64,000 bases of DNA from Opisthorchis felineus (Eukaryota; Platyhelminthes; Trematoda; Opisthorchiida; Opisthorchiidae), in NCBI GenBank assembly GCA_004794785.1, contig SJOL01006479.1:520243-584242 (forward strand). Reading direction: 5' to 3'. The notes beneath the pieces are model-generated. The model saw only the letters and a list, made by a program, of their open reading frames with translations, was not told the origin of the DNA and did not search any database. A program made the translations under genes and the position numbers. Every line of letters begins with the position of its first letter. Within the stretch, counting starts at the first letter, position 1. Positions 45,871 through 58,439 of this stretch are shown in pieces.

Positions 45871-46526
45871 CTCGACTTATCCTGTCTAGACTTGGAGAAC
45901 CTGGGAGTATCCCAACCCTCGTGCCCACTTCCGTTGGCATGGCAGATAGGCACCGAAAGGGTGCTACAGCTGAACGAGTTTTTTCTATTCGAGTACTACT
46001 CAGAACCTTTGCGCATTATCCTCCGGAATTGGCACACCCTCATGGAGCGGCAGGTGGGATTCGCACTGTTGAGTAAAATAATGCCCATCGACTAATATGG
46101 TTACGGTCAATCACTCATGAACTATACGAGCAGGCACTTGCTTGTTGGCTAGTAAGTCACCCCGTGGAACCCAACAGTGTGATATGAACCCACGTGATGC
46201 AGCACGGTACCAAGCCACGTGCAAAACACCGAAATCGAGAGTAAGTGGATTATCCACCTAGAAAACTAATGTGGAATGAGAAGTCAGGGCTTGTTGTGCA
46301 ATAAACTAAAATGAAGTATCCAGTTGCCGAAATGCACTCATTTTCAAAATGTTTTGTTGTCAAGGCACAACTCAAGTGGATTTCCCGTTTATGGTATTCA
46401 TCAACTGTATGAACGACACAGACGCCTACTTATGTTCCATTTGGCAATACATTTTAGATACCACATATATAACACCAGTGTGACCTGCTAATGCGTATAT
46501 CTAATCAATTTTGCGTTCAAGTAAGA

Positions 46527-46626
46527 CATAAAGTTGATGTAAGCTCGCGGACTGCGCCTACCTGACAAGCCCCAAGAAGGACAAAAAACGGTAGTGGGCT
46601 GTCAAAGAGCTTTCATCAACTTTATG
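46527..46626 (+). ncRNA. Decayed hammerhead ribozyme (copy B)
   Basis: Same inactivating changes as copy A (core CTGACAA, AAAAC in place of GAAAC). In element sense; antisense to the host gene. Confidence 0.7.
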
Positions 46627-47666
46627 AGCAGTGTGTTCTGTCAAGAAACTATGCAGTTATCCACCCAGCACAATGGATAAATGTGGTATAGTGCCTACTC
46701 CGATAAAATGAAGCAACAGAGAGCATGCTTTCCTCTGGTGGATTTCCAGCTAGTACATTGAAGCGTGGTCAGTAGTTCTACTTAAATGTACTGAAGTCTG
46801 AATTGTGCTCTGAAACCGCTAGCGATCCACATTTAGTTCCTTTGGTGGTGGTTGTACGACAGAGAAGAATCACTGTTGAATACTGATGTGCTGTCGATGA
46901 TGGTGAAGGTAATGAAAATGCGCTCTGTACATCAACGAATAATAAAGATCACACAGATGGCTGGTTGCGAACAGCCAAGCTGTCAACCCATCGATCGGCA
47001 CAGAGAACAAGGTCCAGAGAGGTACTTATTTTAACTGATATGAACTTCCCGGGAAAAGCTCATCCGGGTTGATCCCTCCAATCCACGGGGTCTTAGATGA
47101 GCGCTATGGTCAGATCCATAGGAAGGTTTCAAACAGATAAGTAACAGGTTAACTGAATTTGCTCACTATGTGAATGGATTCGCGGCCGTTTCGCCCTGCA
47201 AAACACAAATAGACACGTGAGAGAATCGTTTACTCCAACTTCGTGCAATCCACCGAGGATACCGCGTGTCGTTTTATCATCGAGCGAAACTGAAATGGAG
47301 GTTCGCGTATTTGATTCTGAAAAGTAGTCCCTTGCTGTCACACCGGCCAAATAAGAGATGAGAAATATAGTAGGTTGATCAGATGATCAGCGAAATTGAT
47401 AGGTCCTAGGTGGACTGCAGAAAAAGGAAAACCCGTATACAGTGATCTTCGATTATGCAAGAAATGACTTCATCTGTTCATGGGATTGACCTGCGACCAA
47501 GGAACTGTGATGCGATCAGCGTAGTGATCCTCGGCATTATTTGTGAGCCGCTTGGTTTGAGAGACGATTGCAGCAGTAACTCAACACACTATCCCAAAAG
47601 AATTTACGTACTAAAGTCTTCCGACCACTGACTGTTCTATCAAGCAACCTACTTCGTACAACTTAC

Positions 47667-47914
47667 ACTAAGTCGCTGAACGACTGGTTTGAAAGGTACA
47701 AAGGGCTTGGCTGACCCGGCTGAAGCTGGTGATGATTTGTCTCCTGCAGCGGACTCCTCGGGCTTCGGACCACGAATGCGTGAGGTCATTGCAACCACGG
47801 CCTTTTCGGCCATTCGAACGCGCTCGTTGGCTTCCGCTAACTGTCGGTCTCGATCGCCGCGAAGCGCCACCATTTCGGCTTCCATGACACGCTTGTTGAA
47901 GAACAAATCCGATA
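47667..47914 (-). CDS. Exon 3, coiled coil then Pro/Ala linker
   Basis: The exon has 248 nt, entered with 2 nt and leaving in phase 0, acceptor ctgcgtttaaattcag and donor gtaagt. The protein is SDLFFNKRVMEAEMVALRGD, RDRQLAEANERVRMAEKAVV, then a linker RGPKPEESAAGDKSSPASAG. The first half is a clear charged coil. Confidence 0.92.
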
Positions 47915-49148
47915 CTGAATTTAAACGCAGAGGGATGGAGAGTAGGAAAATAAGCTTATATTTATGGAAATAGTCATCTAGCGCGTAACGTCTTAACTGC
48001 TGCCCCATTGATTAAGATGATGGCTTCTAAACAGAATTGCATATACCTTGGGAATAATGAACGACTGCGTCTATTGGAAAGTAACGAGAACCCGAGGATA
48101 CCAAATAGCAAACAAGAACTCCATACCATCACACGATACACATCGAACGGGCTTTTTGAAGAGTTGCTTTTAAACGTGGAGCAGCGTGTTTGCACTGCAT
48201 AATAATTTTATTTCTAGAACAACAATGGACCATCAACAAAGCCCAAGACGATTTCAAGGACCCACCATCATGACGGACCCACCGGTTGTCTGGACACCTA
48301 ATCAGCCCCGGGATATGCGTATAGCACCTTCTCTAGCATTACCAAGACAAGTGAGATTGGGACAGCCATTCACACGAGCTCCAATAAGTGGATCTTAGTA
48401 CACATCGTAATAAACTGCCGTTTTGTGGTTCTCATTAGACTTTGGCTAGATGACAAAATCCATCCGTGCGTACTGACCTGAACGACAAAGGATGACGACT
48501 AATAAGAACAGCCACCATGTCACACCTATGTTTCAGTCACTGGTAGGTTAAACCAGTGCATATCCGTTGCATTCGTCTATACAAAGTGAAACAGTTTATC
48601 GCACGCTGTGAAACTACCCACAAATACCCACTTAGAGCCGAAACCCCAGTATCCTGAAGGAGGACGTGTGTGGCGCAGTTTTTCGTCACCCAAGAAACCA
48701 CCCTCGTAGACAATATGTTCCGGCATACACCGGTATCATCACGAATCCCCGACGCAGAAGCAGATCGGATTGGACAGCTTGGTAAGCTTTGAGCCATCGC
48801 TGGATTTTGGGCACATTTTGGAGACTCTGATTAGTTGTCCCATCCTTTTCCCAGTCAGATGTACTGAGTGAAGGATAAGACATAGCAGTTTTTCACTTGA
48901 GCGAAGTAGAAAATAACAATAAAGAAGGTAACAGCCTTGAAGGCCTTCTATTGTTTCGGGCCAGTCTCACTTGCTGAACAAAAAGTCAACTTTCCTTAAA
49001 TAGAAAACTGTATTTTCTCGAGAATGGAGGGTGTTGTTCAGCTCTACTGACGAAAGTATGTCGCAGGGAACGGTTTGCCACAAACCAAGTGCAATCCTTT
49101 TTTGTCGTGTCATTACTGGGAGCAAAAACACGTGAAAAATTAACTTAC
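47915..49148 (-). other. Intron 2; plus-strand mini-ORF
   Basis: Contains the plus-strand small open frame 48225-48398. Nothing else recognised. Confidence 0.45.
48225..48398 (+). CDS. Possible small nested ORF, 57 codons
   Basis: Plus-strand frame starting MDHQQSPRRFQGPTIMTDPP and ending TRAPISGS. It is preceded at once by a splice-acceptor-like tract (ttttatttctag then AACAACAATGG), and an AATAAA lies 11 nt after the stop (48409-48414). It is Pro/Gln/Arg-rich with no known family. It could be the last exon of another gene, a trans-spliced small gene, or chance. Confidence 0.25.
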   Translation: MDHQQSPRRFQGPTIMTDPPVVWTPNQPRDMRIAPSLALPRQVRLGQPFTRAPISGS

Positions 49149-49337
49149 TTTGCTCATGCGCCGCGCGTATCGCTGCTTGCAGCCGTTTGTTTTCTTCGGT
49201 TGCACGTTCCAGCTGGATGTGCACTTCTGATACACACTGACTATCCTCCAGCTCGGCTCGGATCTGTTGCAATGCATCCACTTCAACCATGAGAGTTGCA
49301 CGCAGTTGAAGAACCTCGTCAAACTGTTCACGTAATT
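49149..49337 (-). CDS. Exon 2, coiled coil
   Basis: The exon has 189 nt, entered with 2 nt and leaving after 1 nt, acceptor ttctcacgtttag and donor gtaagt. The protein is LREQFDEVLQLRATLMVEVD, ALQQIRAELEDSQCVSEVHI, QLERATEENKRLQAAIRAAH, EQ. It is one of the clearest heptad coils in the model. Junction codons GAA and ATA are sense. Confidence 0.93.
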
Positions 49338-51879
49338 CTAAACGTGAGAAGAGAAACAAACGAGAGATGATACAGGTGTAATGCTACCTCGTTGTGCATA
49401 TCAGGTGAATGGATTTAAAACGTCACGTGACAATCAGTCAGCCAGATATTGATCGAAATCAAGGTCGGTAGCTTTAATTACACCGATGGACTGAAGCAGC
49501 TGCGCCGAAAGTAATACAGAGTTAATCGAACACGTGGAAGATATATTGTGCTAGGTAGCATTGTGCTAACAGATTTCAGGTAATCATCCGCGTTTTAGCT
49601 GCAAACTTCCGCCACATATTTTACAGAATAATGACGGTTGAATCGGAAAGAATGGTAGTGAGATTCAAAATGAAGCCAGTTTGGCAGTTTCACTGGCAAA
49701 CAACTGGCGATGAAATTGCATAATGGTCTGTCACATTAACTATTTTGACGATATTCTAAAAGGGGATAATTCCAGTCATCTTCCATCGGTACAGCGAACC
49801 CAACGAAGCTTCTAAAACATCCTTAATTATAACGATAACTGATAACATAGCCATAACAATAGTAGTGATAATGATAGCAAGTGAGATGCCAAACGAACTC
49901 TTGAAGGAACCGTGCTGCCCATCAATCACAGCTCGATATCTTTCGAATTTGAAATACGCTGCATTACAATGCTACCGTCACCTACAACTGACTTATTTTA
50001 TCCATATCGATGCGCCTTGACTCACACTCTTGTCAGAAGACTGGTCTTCTACCGAACATCGGATGAACCTAAGGTGGTGGATGTGCTGACTTTTTATTTG
50101 CATGGCCATTTCCTAACAGTTAGCAGCACGTTTTCTTTCACATCGTTGAAAATCTACTTCACGTTGGGCCTGTGGGTTTACGCGACAGGGTCGACGAAGA
50201 CCACATGCTCTGTTCTTAACAACCAGAAGATGAACCTGAAGCCGAAGACTGTTTCTGGACGGCAGAGCAGACCCGAAAATTCCGAAGTCATGAGTCAACC
50301 CTACACAACCTGCACGTGGAATGTATGCAGCACCTCCCCTTGCATAAGGGATCATCGCCATTGAGAGCACATCAGTGTTCTATTGCTGAGAACGATTTAA
50401 GGGGGTGCTGTTGCAACACTAATTCATGCCCATACTAGTACAGAACGCAAGAAATTCATTCTGTAGCAGATCCTGCTTTGGCCATGTTTGTTGTCTGGTT
50501 TCGAAGTTTTACTGGTGTGGAAATTAAAGATTCAGTTGAACCGAGATAAGCGGATAATTCTATGGTGAATTCAAGCTCACTGTACCTCTACTGCCCTCGA
50601 CTAGATATGTGGGTCTGAGTGCCATAATTTTAGTGCAGCATCATTTTGCCTAATTCGTCACGTTTGGAAAACCTAAAATGAATTTACCGCGTAAACTTTT
50701 TCGCTGAAAAAGTAAGATTATTCACCAGAAAACAATTCAATACACGAGTCAATTACCAAGTTTAAAGGGACCGGTTAAAATTAAGCTGTATATTATAGGT
50801 AAATAATACAGACGCTTTAATTTTGTTCCAGTCATCACAAGAAATGCACAAACCCAGGAAATACTCAAGTCACTCATGTTTGGGTACTTTACACCCATCA
50901 AAATCCCCAAAACGCAGTAGCCCTTGAACTCATTGGTTCCCATGCTTCCTGGTGGTTACTGCATGTTGGAGAAGACTTCAAGAAGTCTCACCCAAACTGC
51001 TTTTCGAAGTGCAACCTTAGGGCTAAATATTTGCACATTATCCTTAGAAATACATAACAACAAGCCCCAGACATTTGTTCCGGAAAACCAGCTTCCGCAC
51101 ATCTGTCACAACATTAACCCAACTGAGCCAACGCAGACGTCAAGCTTCACGTCCAAATGGGCCTCATAAACCAAAGGTTCGTAAGAATCTCAAATGAACC
51201 CATCAATCGCACCAGTTAGTAAGCAAACAAGGGTTTTAAGGAACGTCAGTGACCGTCCGAACTAACAACAAGCGTCACTAAATGAACTGATGTCCTAAAA
51301 ATTAGGAAACCGATGTCACCATTATCTTCATCACCATTAGCAGCAACACCAGAGAATGACGCTGATGATTCACCGCCGTACAGCCATGTCAATTTATGTG
51401 GATAGAAGGAAGGGGTAGAAGGAAAGAAACGAACAAGGGAGGGGACACAGAGCTAGCCTAAACCAAACATCTCCAAAACTCAGTCAGACAATCTGGATAG
51501 AAACTGACAGCGTGAACGGCACTGACACGTTGTGGGAGTTGTGGTTCTAGGTCGAGATCACAAGGAATACAGAATAGAAAGGCGTAACGTACGGTTAAAT
51601 CGTCCAATAACGATAGTACATAAGTTGAAAATACAGGGTGAAAATTACCACTTAATGATATACGGAAAGTATGCCCTACATAGTCATGACACCACCATAT
51701 CGTTCAGTGTCTCTAGCCAAGCATAGGAAGGTTACAAGGACCTCACCCTGGGAGGCAAGCAGCACCAACAGCCCCCAAACTTCTCGTAACATCATTCTAT
51801 TATGCTGTCATATTCTGTCCACTAATCCGAATCCGGCAAGGTAAACAACCCTCATCTCTGTATGGAATCCCGGATGCAT

Positions 51880-52975
51880 TTTATGAGGGAAGTACGTCCG
51901 CTTCAGCAAAAACACGTCTCCTGAGCAACTCATTGCGAATTCGCTGGTTCCAGCTGATTGTAGCAATGCTTATGATACACCTGTGGTCAAAGACCTGAAG
52001 AAGTCTCAGATCCTCCACCCGTACTTGCCAAGTCTCGCAGCCGTACAATGCAACCCGTGCTCTAGTCTGACATACACAATATGATATTTTGACACCACAC
52101 GTGGCGCGAATTGGTGAACACAATTCTGGTCCTGGAAATTCGTGCGTCAAATTCATCTGTTACACTACCGTAACGACCAACGCAACTTCCGAGATACATG
52201 CAGTGTTCCACAACTTCCAGTATGACCCCTCGGATTCTTAGAAGCATGTTCAAAGATTGTACGCCTTGCAGCCTGACTTTGCACCTTGTGGGCGGGAAGG
52301 ACGTGTCAGAGGAGTAGATGACCTCGGTCAGCCGTTCGAGTACTCCTTAAGCTTCCAGCTCTTCTTCGAAAATAAGCACAATGTCGTCTACATATTCAAG
52401 GTCGACGTTCTCGCTTGGAGAACTGAACGCCGGGATTTATGGAACCTTCGTGTTCGCCTCGTTACCTCATCAATGACGAAATTAGACAATAATGGAAAGT
52501 CTTTGTCGGACACAACCGCTTGTAGTAAATCTTTTGGAGAGCTCTTCATGCACTCTCACGTGCTCACAAATACGGGATACCGGATACGGGTACCGCACGA
52601 TATTCACGAACTTCTGGGGCATACCCTATAGCGCGAGCGGGTTGAAAAGAACTAAACGGTCGACAGAATCGAGCGCACTTTTTAAGTCAAGGAACGACAG
52701 GATTTCGGGGCGTTTATATCCATACCGTTGCCCTAACACTTGACGGAGTGTGATGTGTTCCACACAACCCTTTTCTGACTGGAATCCTGTCTGCTGTTCT
52801 AGGATCCCGTCTTCATACGTTTTCGTAAGACGATGTAAAATAAGCGACCCAAAGGGTCTGGTTGCAATGAGAATCAAGCTAATTCTTCTGTGATTACAAC
52901 TGTCATAGAAAGTATCCTTTCTGAAAATGGTCACCACTATCGACTCATCCTAGTTGGCTTGAACAATCTCTTTCT
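51880..52975 (-). mobile_element. RTE-type non-LTR element, reverse transcriptase to C-terminus, broken
   Basis: Minus strand. RT pieces are NHRRISLILIATRPFGSLIL, then EQQTGFQSEKGCVEHITLRQ and ILSFLDLKSALDSVDR, corresponding to RT blocks of the RTE clade. After frame breaks come ARVALYGCETWQVRVEDLR and VFDHRCIISIATI of the C-terminal region. No endonuclease domain is legible upstream. It is in the sense orientation of the host gene. Confidence 0.8.
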
Positions 52976-53146
52976 CCCAGATAAAGGTAAATAAGCTAGA
53001 TAAGCAACAACTGGGATTTCACGAGGTGTGACAGTTTGCGCACCTCCACAACACATTGGAGATATACTTGGGAGTGCGCGTGTGGCACTCACAAAGCTTC
53101 TGATAGCAGGTTGCTCAGCGGACAGAGGTGCGACTAACAGTCTCCT

Positions 53147-53158
53147 GGGGGGGGGGGG
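53147..53158 (+). repeat. Run of 12 G
   Basis: Uninterrupted homopolymer of twelve G on plus (C on the transcribed minus strand). Confidence 0.8.
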
Positions 53159-53344
53159 TTGGAAAATGTTGAGCGACTTGCTCCTTAAAAATGTAAGCCG
53201 CTCTGACGGTCTTACACCGACCATCGCTGCCTTGCGTTTAGCCTTTTGAGCCAAGGGCTTTAGTATGCCCCTAATCGTCTTCCTATGTAGTTTCGGGCGA
53301 CCTAGTCGTATGCCAACCCTCATATAACCACGAGTTACACAAAA

Positions 53345-53560
53345 CGGGTGTTCGGTTGTGCAACAGAGTTCAATCGAAGAACGTGTCCAGCACCAAAATT
53401 TGCGGTGGTTTGGTCAAGTATTGTGCATGCCAAAACATTGTCTATAGAAAACCTATTTGGAAAAGTTTGCGTACTGTCGATGCGACTCGTCTTCCAGGAT
53501 GGGATCCAGGTGGTCCTCCTGTGCACGGCTAAAGACGCTGCATGATGTGGCTGTTAATGG
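53345..53560 (+). mobile_element. Small RTE C-terminal fragment
   Basis: Plus frame reads IEERVQHQNLRWFGQVLCMP, the RTE C-terminal LRWLGHVLRMP-type motif, then decayed SSRMGSRWSS resembling the LPGWxPGGP block. Opposite orientation to the larger element just below it. Confidence 0.6.
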
Positions 53561-54164
53561 GTGTCAGTAGCGTTCCTGTTGTCAGTTTCCATTCAGATTG
53601 TCTGAATGAGTGTCTGGAGGTGTGTCTCGGAAAGACTGTAGCAGACCAGCACTAGGTCCATTCCACATCCTCCATTTTTCCACGATAAGGATTTCAATCA
53701 AACCATGGTTGCACGGCAGCAAAGCGTCAGTACTGAACATTGATGTTGTGCTGTCGACAATGACGGAGATGACGATGGTGATGAGCCTCTGATTCAAAAT
53801 TCTAACCGGCAAGTAAACGGAAGTTATGCTTACTTGGAGGGAGCGATCCAGAATCAGTAATGGATCTGTACAGCTTGAATGCGCAGGTGATAAGGCATGG
53901 AAGTATGACACCTGATGCCACCGCACAAAGTAAGTTGTCGAACTAGTCCTTGAGCTTGACAACCGGACTAGTTAGAAAAAGTCGACCCTAAAAGCCACAC
54001 CCTGATCGCCCAAAGACTGGCCGCTGGTGAGTTGTCCAATACGGTCGAACAAACAAAGAAGTCCTAAGCCAATGCGGCTCCAGACGCATCTGCTGCGCGC
54101 GGCATTATCAGGAATGAGACATCTCTGCCATATTTCCTGAGCCCTCGAGTTGGGCCAGCTCCCG

Positions 54165-54345
54165 GCAGCCAAGCAGGCGAGACTATTGAGCCATCGGGTC
54201 CGGGCATGGTCCCCGAAGAAAACCTTCCCACCCGCTGCCTCACGGTTCAGACTTTTGAGTCAGAGGCTAGTGGGAGAGTCCCCGAACACAACTCTACATA
54301 CTCTGCTGTCTTGTGGGTCAGACTTTCGAATCAAAGGTCCAAGGT
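54165..54345 (+). repeat. Three degenerate ~72-bp tandem units
   Basis: Units with gagactattgagcc, cagacttttgagtcagagg and cagactttcgaatcaaagg at regular spacing. Each of the first two is followed by gtccccgaa and a CT-rich stretch. One related unit is at 8655-8735. Confidence 0.5.
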
Positions 54346-55396
54346 GGGATACCTCAACTAAACCCTCTTCCTTGGACTGGGTAACCGGGGAGTGTCATTT
54401 TCCAGCAAAGTTCTTTGTAAACTAATGTCTCTTCCTGACCATTCCTTACCATACAAGCAAACGCTGATGGGTAGTTTGATTGTCAACTACCTGGCCTGCG
54501 TGCCTTATACACTTCGTCGCCCATTAATAATAAACAAAATAATGCTTAGCCAAATCAACGGGATCCTTTCTACACGGGAGCTTTCAACGTCCATACCCCA
54601 TGTCAAATTGGCAAACAGATAATGCTTCTCCAAACTTTATACTATCTTAGCACTGATGTATGCTGACTCTGAAACATGCACACAGGACTCAAACATGGCC
54701 ATGACTCGTAAAGTGACCACGACGAGCTAAGCTGTTTCACGGTTTACTCTCCGTGTGTATGCTGATCCATAGTCGGTGGATCGTGGAACATACGGCGTGG
54801 AGTTGCGCTCAGCTCGGGGGTTGAAGGCGTTTTGCTGGATTGGATTCCAACCTTTCGGTTATCCAGCTCAATCAAACGCAATGCCACTCTACATGAAAAA
54901 AAACGTGGCTGTTTGTAGCGTCAGCTAATGTCCAAAAGGACTGCAGTTCTGACGCCGAGGATACTTCCTATCGAGAGTTATTCTGACTCATTCGTCAAGC
55001 AAGAAGCACTGACTTGTCATCTTTGCAGACGATACGAATGCTCAAATCATTTGAGCTCTTTGGAATCACATCTGGACGGTCGATTCGGAGTCGATGCTCG
55101 CCACACAGACGATGGAAAGCAGGTCCATCAGCTGGGCACTGACCATCAACTGTTTCTGGTCAGCACGGATTTTCAACACGGGCGCTCGCACTGCGTAACA
55201 TGACGGTCACCAATCACAAAGAAACCGTGGACCCAACTGCATCACATGGCTATCAGCCAGAGGTGGAGGGCCACAATTCCAGTCAGTCGCTCCCTCTGGG
55301 ACACAGAACATGTGTTTCCGATCACGCCGTGATGCAAGTACGCCTGAAACTTCGCTTTCTTTCAAAGCATCACAAGTCAACAAGAAGTATGTCAAC

Positions 55397-55575
55397 CCAA
55401 GGCTCAGTGGCTAGAGCGCGAATTTACTAACCGGAAGGTCCGTGGTCCGAACCTGACCTCTGCCTCTGGACTTCCCCTGTCTAGGCTTGCGCAACCTGGC
55501 AGTATCCCAGCCCTCGTGATTCCTTCGGGTGGCCTGGCAGTTAGGCACCGAAAGGGTGGTACAGCTGAACGATGT
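55397..55575 (+). repeat. tRNA-headed SINE-like repeat
   Basis: Box A-like aaggctcagtgg (55399-55410), box B-like ggtccgaacct (55444-55454), and the family tail taggcaccgaaagggtggta (55543-55562). Lacks the 1-kb body and ribozyme. Confidence 0.75.
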
Positions 55576-56422
55576 CAACCAATCATATTCGGAGAGCTAA
55601 CACAGCTCAGTAGCATCGATCTGAGCTAGCTTAACTACTCCGTGCAAAGAACAGACACAGCACCGGTAACGAGCACACGGATGAAGCGTGGAAATATATG
55701 AGAGCTAGCTTAGGGGCGGCTAAAGTTGTTCGACTTCTCGGGCACGGCCAAATGATTACTGGGTAGCATCGAGCCCGTTGGTTCTGAATGATACCAAAAA
55801 ATTCATAGCGGCAGGCAACGAGCACAACGGTGCCCGAAAATCCCTCGAACAACAAATAATGAAAAGTCTGAGACCGGGAGCTCTGGTGGATTATGAAACC
55901 CAGGGAAATGGAGAAGGCCTTTGCCGGCCAAAACAGACATGTCCTATACTCTCGTATTCGACCGACTGGTCAGTGGGAAACAACTAGCCGTGAAACGACA
56001 AGCGAAAGAGGGTTCAGCAGTTTATTCGCAATATCGCCAACTGCAAAGATGGGCCAAACACGTTAGCTGGCCTTCTCTAACAGCTCCTAAGGGTACAGCA
56101 CGCGGACCTGTCAGAAGAAGTGATAAAACAAGAAATGTCCCTCCCAACACGTGAGGAGAGACATGGATCGGACGCCGTGTAGCCGGCCGTCTTCAAAGAA
56201 GGCGGAGAACCTCTGGTTACCCACCTGATAAAGCTCACTGGTGTTATACAGAGTGGAGAGAAGTACCTGCGGAAAAGGGAATCAACGATCAGCCTTGTTT
56301 TCAAAAAGTGCACACGAAAACTGTGTGAGCCATGGCGGCATTAGCCTCGTGGCATTTTGTCTCACCCTTCAACTGAACTGAACGCAGAGACAGGTCCGTG
56401 AAAACCAAAACATTCAGCAGTA

Positions 56423-56545
56423 ACACACTTTCCGTGCCTGGCTGTCATGCCACTCAAAGGGGGCACGAGAGCTGAGATACTGCTAGGTTACCCAAACCTA
56501 GATAGGAGCAATCGAGGTGCTTAAACCACTCAGCCATCTCGCGCC
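56423..56545 (-). repeat. tRNA-headed SINE-like repeat, head shortened
   Basis: On minus it starts cgcgagatggctgagtggtt (box A), lacks a clear box B, then has tctcagctctcgtgcccc and a decayed tail. Inserted in the RTE element. Confidence 0.65.
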
Positions 56546-57065
56546 CCACGCGTGAACTAGCCAAAGAATTCATCCAAACATCGGCCGGAGTCGAATCTTA
56601 CACATGGCAGAGAACCAAGTTTGGCTCTTTCCTGCTAAAGGATGTACCGATCAATGACCCATTCTTCGACAGATCCTGGAACAGCAACACGGCTTCTAAT
56701 AGCCAACAATGATCGTCTTTCTGGACTTCAGAGGCGTCTTTGACTCTGCTGACTGTCTGACAATATGGCAGCGTCTATGGAGCAACGGTGTCCACCGCAA
56801 ATTCTGCACCCTCCTTAGAGCGCTGTATAGCAAATCCCGTGGACAGGTAAAAACCTATGTTCGGCTCTCGTCAGAGTTCATCCAGTGGTGTGCTCTTCTA
56901 CCTTCAACTTCGTCATCGATCAAGGAGAACTCGCTTCCCGCCCCTAATGCCTTTGGAGTCGAAATCCCCAAAGGGCGTTAGCTCAAAGCTATCGAGTGTG
57001 CAGACATGTTTTCTTGACTCCGATTTTATCGTAATGCAGGTGATATTAATCTTTTACTATTATTA

Positions 57066-57168
57066 TTACCGCTCAGCTGTGGCACCCTTCCGATGCCTAG
57101 CTGCCATGCCACCCGAAGGAAGCACGAGGGATGAGATACTGCAAGGTTGCCCAAGCCTATGCAGAGGT
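57066..57168 (-). repeat. SINE-like repeat, tail part
   Basis: On minus: aggcttgggcaaccttgcag, tctcatccctcgtgcttcc and taggcatcggaagggtgcca, the body and tail of the family; the head is absent. Inserted in the RTE element. Confidence 0.65.
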
Positions 57169-58439
57169 GATATTAAATAATGTAAATAATCCCGCCTCAT
57201 GGTTTGGTATGCGCTTAGCACCTGCAAGGTGAAGAGTGGCGTCGCAAGACTTCATGGGATCAAAGTCGAATCTCATGACCACTGAAACTCAAGGTGGGAG
57301 ACAAATTTGTCTACCGGGATAGCTGTGTCAACCTTAATGGTCTAGGTAGAGAAGATATTACCACCTGAATCTGGAAGGCCAGAGAAGCTTTGTCAGTCCG
57401 TATCATCTGTGGCGCGGGGGTGAGATCAGCTTACCTATCAAGTGCCTTAGCAGAAATTGGAATTTTACCAAAAAATATAAACGGATACTTGCCAACGATA
57501 CGTGTCAGCGCAGTTGGCACGAGTAAGGTCTACCTCAGCGGATGCTAGTACACTGATGAAAACGAGCACGCCGAATTACTGCAGGGAAATTTCGGTTTTT
57601 TGTCTGTCTACTGAACCACCCAGAATCTCACAATGCTATTACTTGGATATATATCGCAGGGAAGTGCTGAGTCCTGAACAACCTTTCATAAAGCTATGGG
57701 AGGTGACAGCTCCGACCACTCAGTGCTGAAGTTCGCCATCCCCATTGCGCTTCCAAATACAACTTAATTTCTCACCTCTCTGGGGCCAAACAAGCTACCA
57801 GAAGCACGAAAGAACCGGAATGGAAACTCTTGACAGGTAGGGCTACCTGAACCACTATAGGGCTTACTGATTGGTGGGCTTAACTCCGGTAGTGCCCAAG
57901 GTAACTAGGGTTCATTGGGTACTTACACGTATGATAACTTGATCACATTAATAGCTTCATCGTCATGGCACTTCATCATCATCATCACTGGCAGCAACAC
58001 ACAAACATCAGGGGAGAAAGTGAAAAGGGTAGGGGCTTAGTGCAAAGAAGTCCTACGTCTCTAAGGGAAACGATAACGAATAAGAAGACTACAAACATGG
58101 ATAGCATTAAAATAGACACATTTGGACATCACGTCGAAGGCACTATCAACGAGATTGACCCAACGTAGTTCCTGAACATCAACCGGCATAAGCCAAGTGC
58201 ACAACGATGAGTGAACTTTAACCAGGCAGTCCGGCTAGGAAATGACAGCAAGCGCGCTATTGGGATCTACTGCGTGCCACGCCCTTCAGGGTTTCCAATC
58301 ACATGCAGACATGATCAGGTGGGCCCCGGCCAGGAAGAGGCAGAGAATCCATAGTGCTCATTTTGACTGTAGTCGCCTTCATTCCACGTACCATGTCATG
58401 GCCAATACCCCGCGAACCTTTCACCAACAATCGCTCTTA

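Larger units (their letters stand above)
45799..46840 (+). mobile_element. 1-kb tRNA-headed, ribozyme-bearing repeat element, copy B
   Basis: Plus orientation. The order is a tRNA-like head (45801-45870), aggcaccgaaagggtgctac tail motif, a body of about 550 nt, a decayed hammerhead unit (46527-46626), then an end near acatttagttcc. It is nearly identical to copy A (20046-21080), which lies inverted 24.7 kb away in the same gene. Such similarity suggests recent insertion or conversion. Confidence 0.82.
45591..47666 (-). other. Intron 3 with the inverted copy of the 1-kb element
   Basis: Contains copy B (45799-46840). Two short exon-like stretches near 47133-47315 fail on phase: exon 3 ends and exon 4 starts in phase 0. 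Confidence 0.6.
55950..57760 (+). mobile_element. RTE-type element, broken, interrupted by two SINE-like insertions
   Basis: Plus frames in order: VYSQYRQLQRWAKHVSW (upstream linker), KKAENLWLPT-type and NCVSHGGISLVAF (RT start), MIVFLDFRGVFDSADCLTIW and RALYSKSRGQVKTYVRLSSE (RT core with FLDF), then FVYRDSCVNLNGLGREDI (after RT). SINE-like copies in the opposite orientation split it at 56423-56545 and 57066-57168. Many stops; not functional. Confidence 0.75.

Noticed and set aside
47133..47315. Exon-like stretches (SNTRTSISVSLDDKTTR, GETAANPFT) in intron 3
   Set aside because: Exons 3 and 4 already join in phase 0 and these stretches would break the frame.
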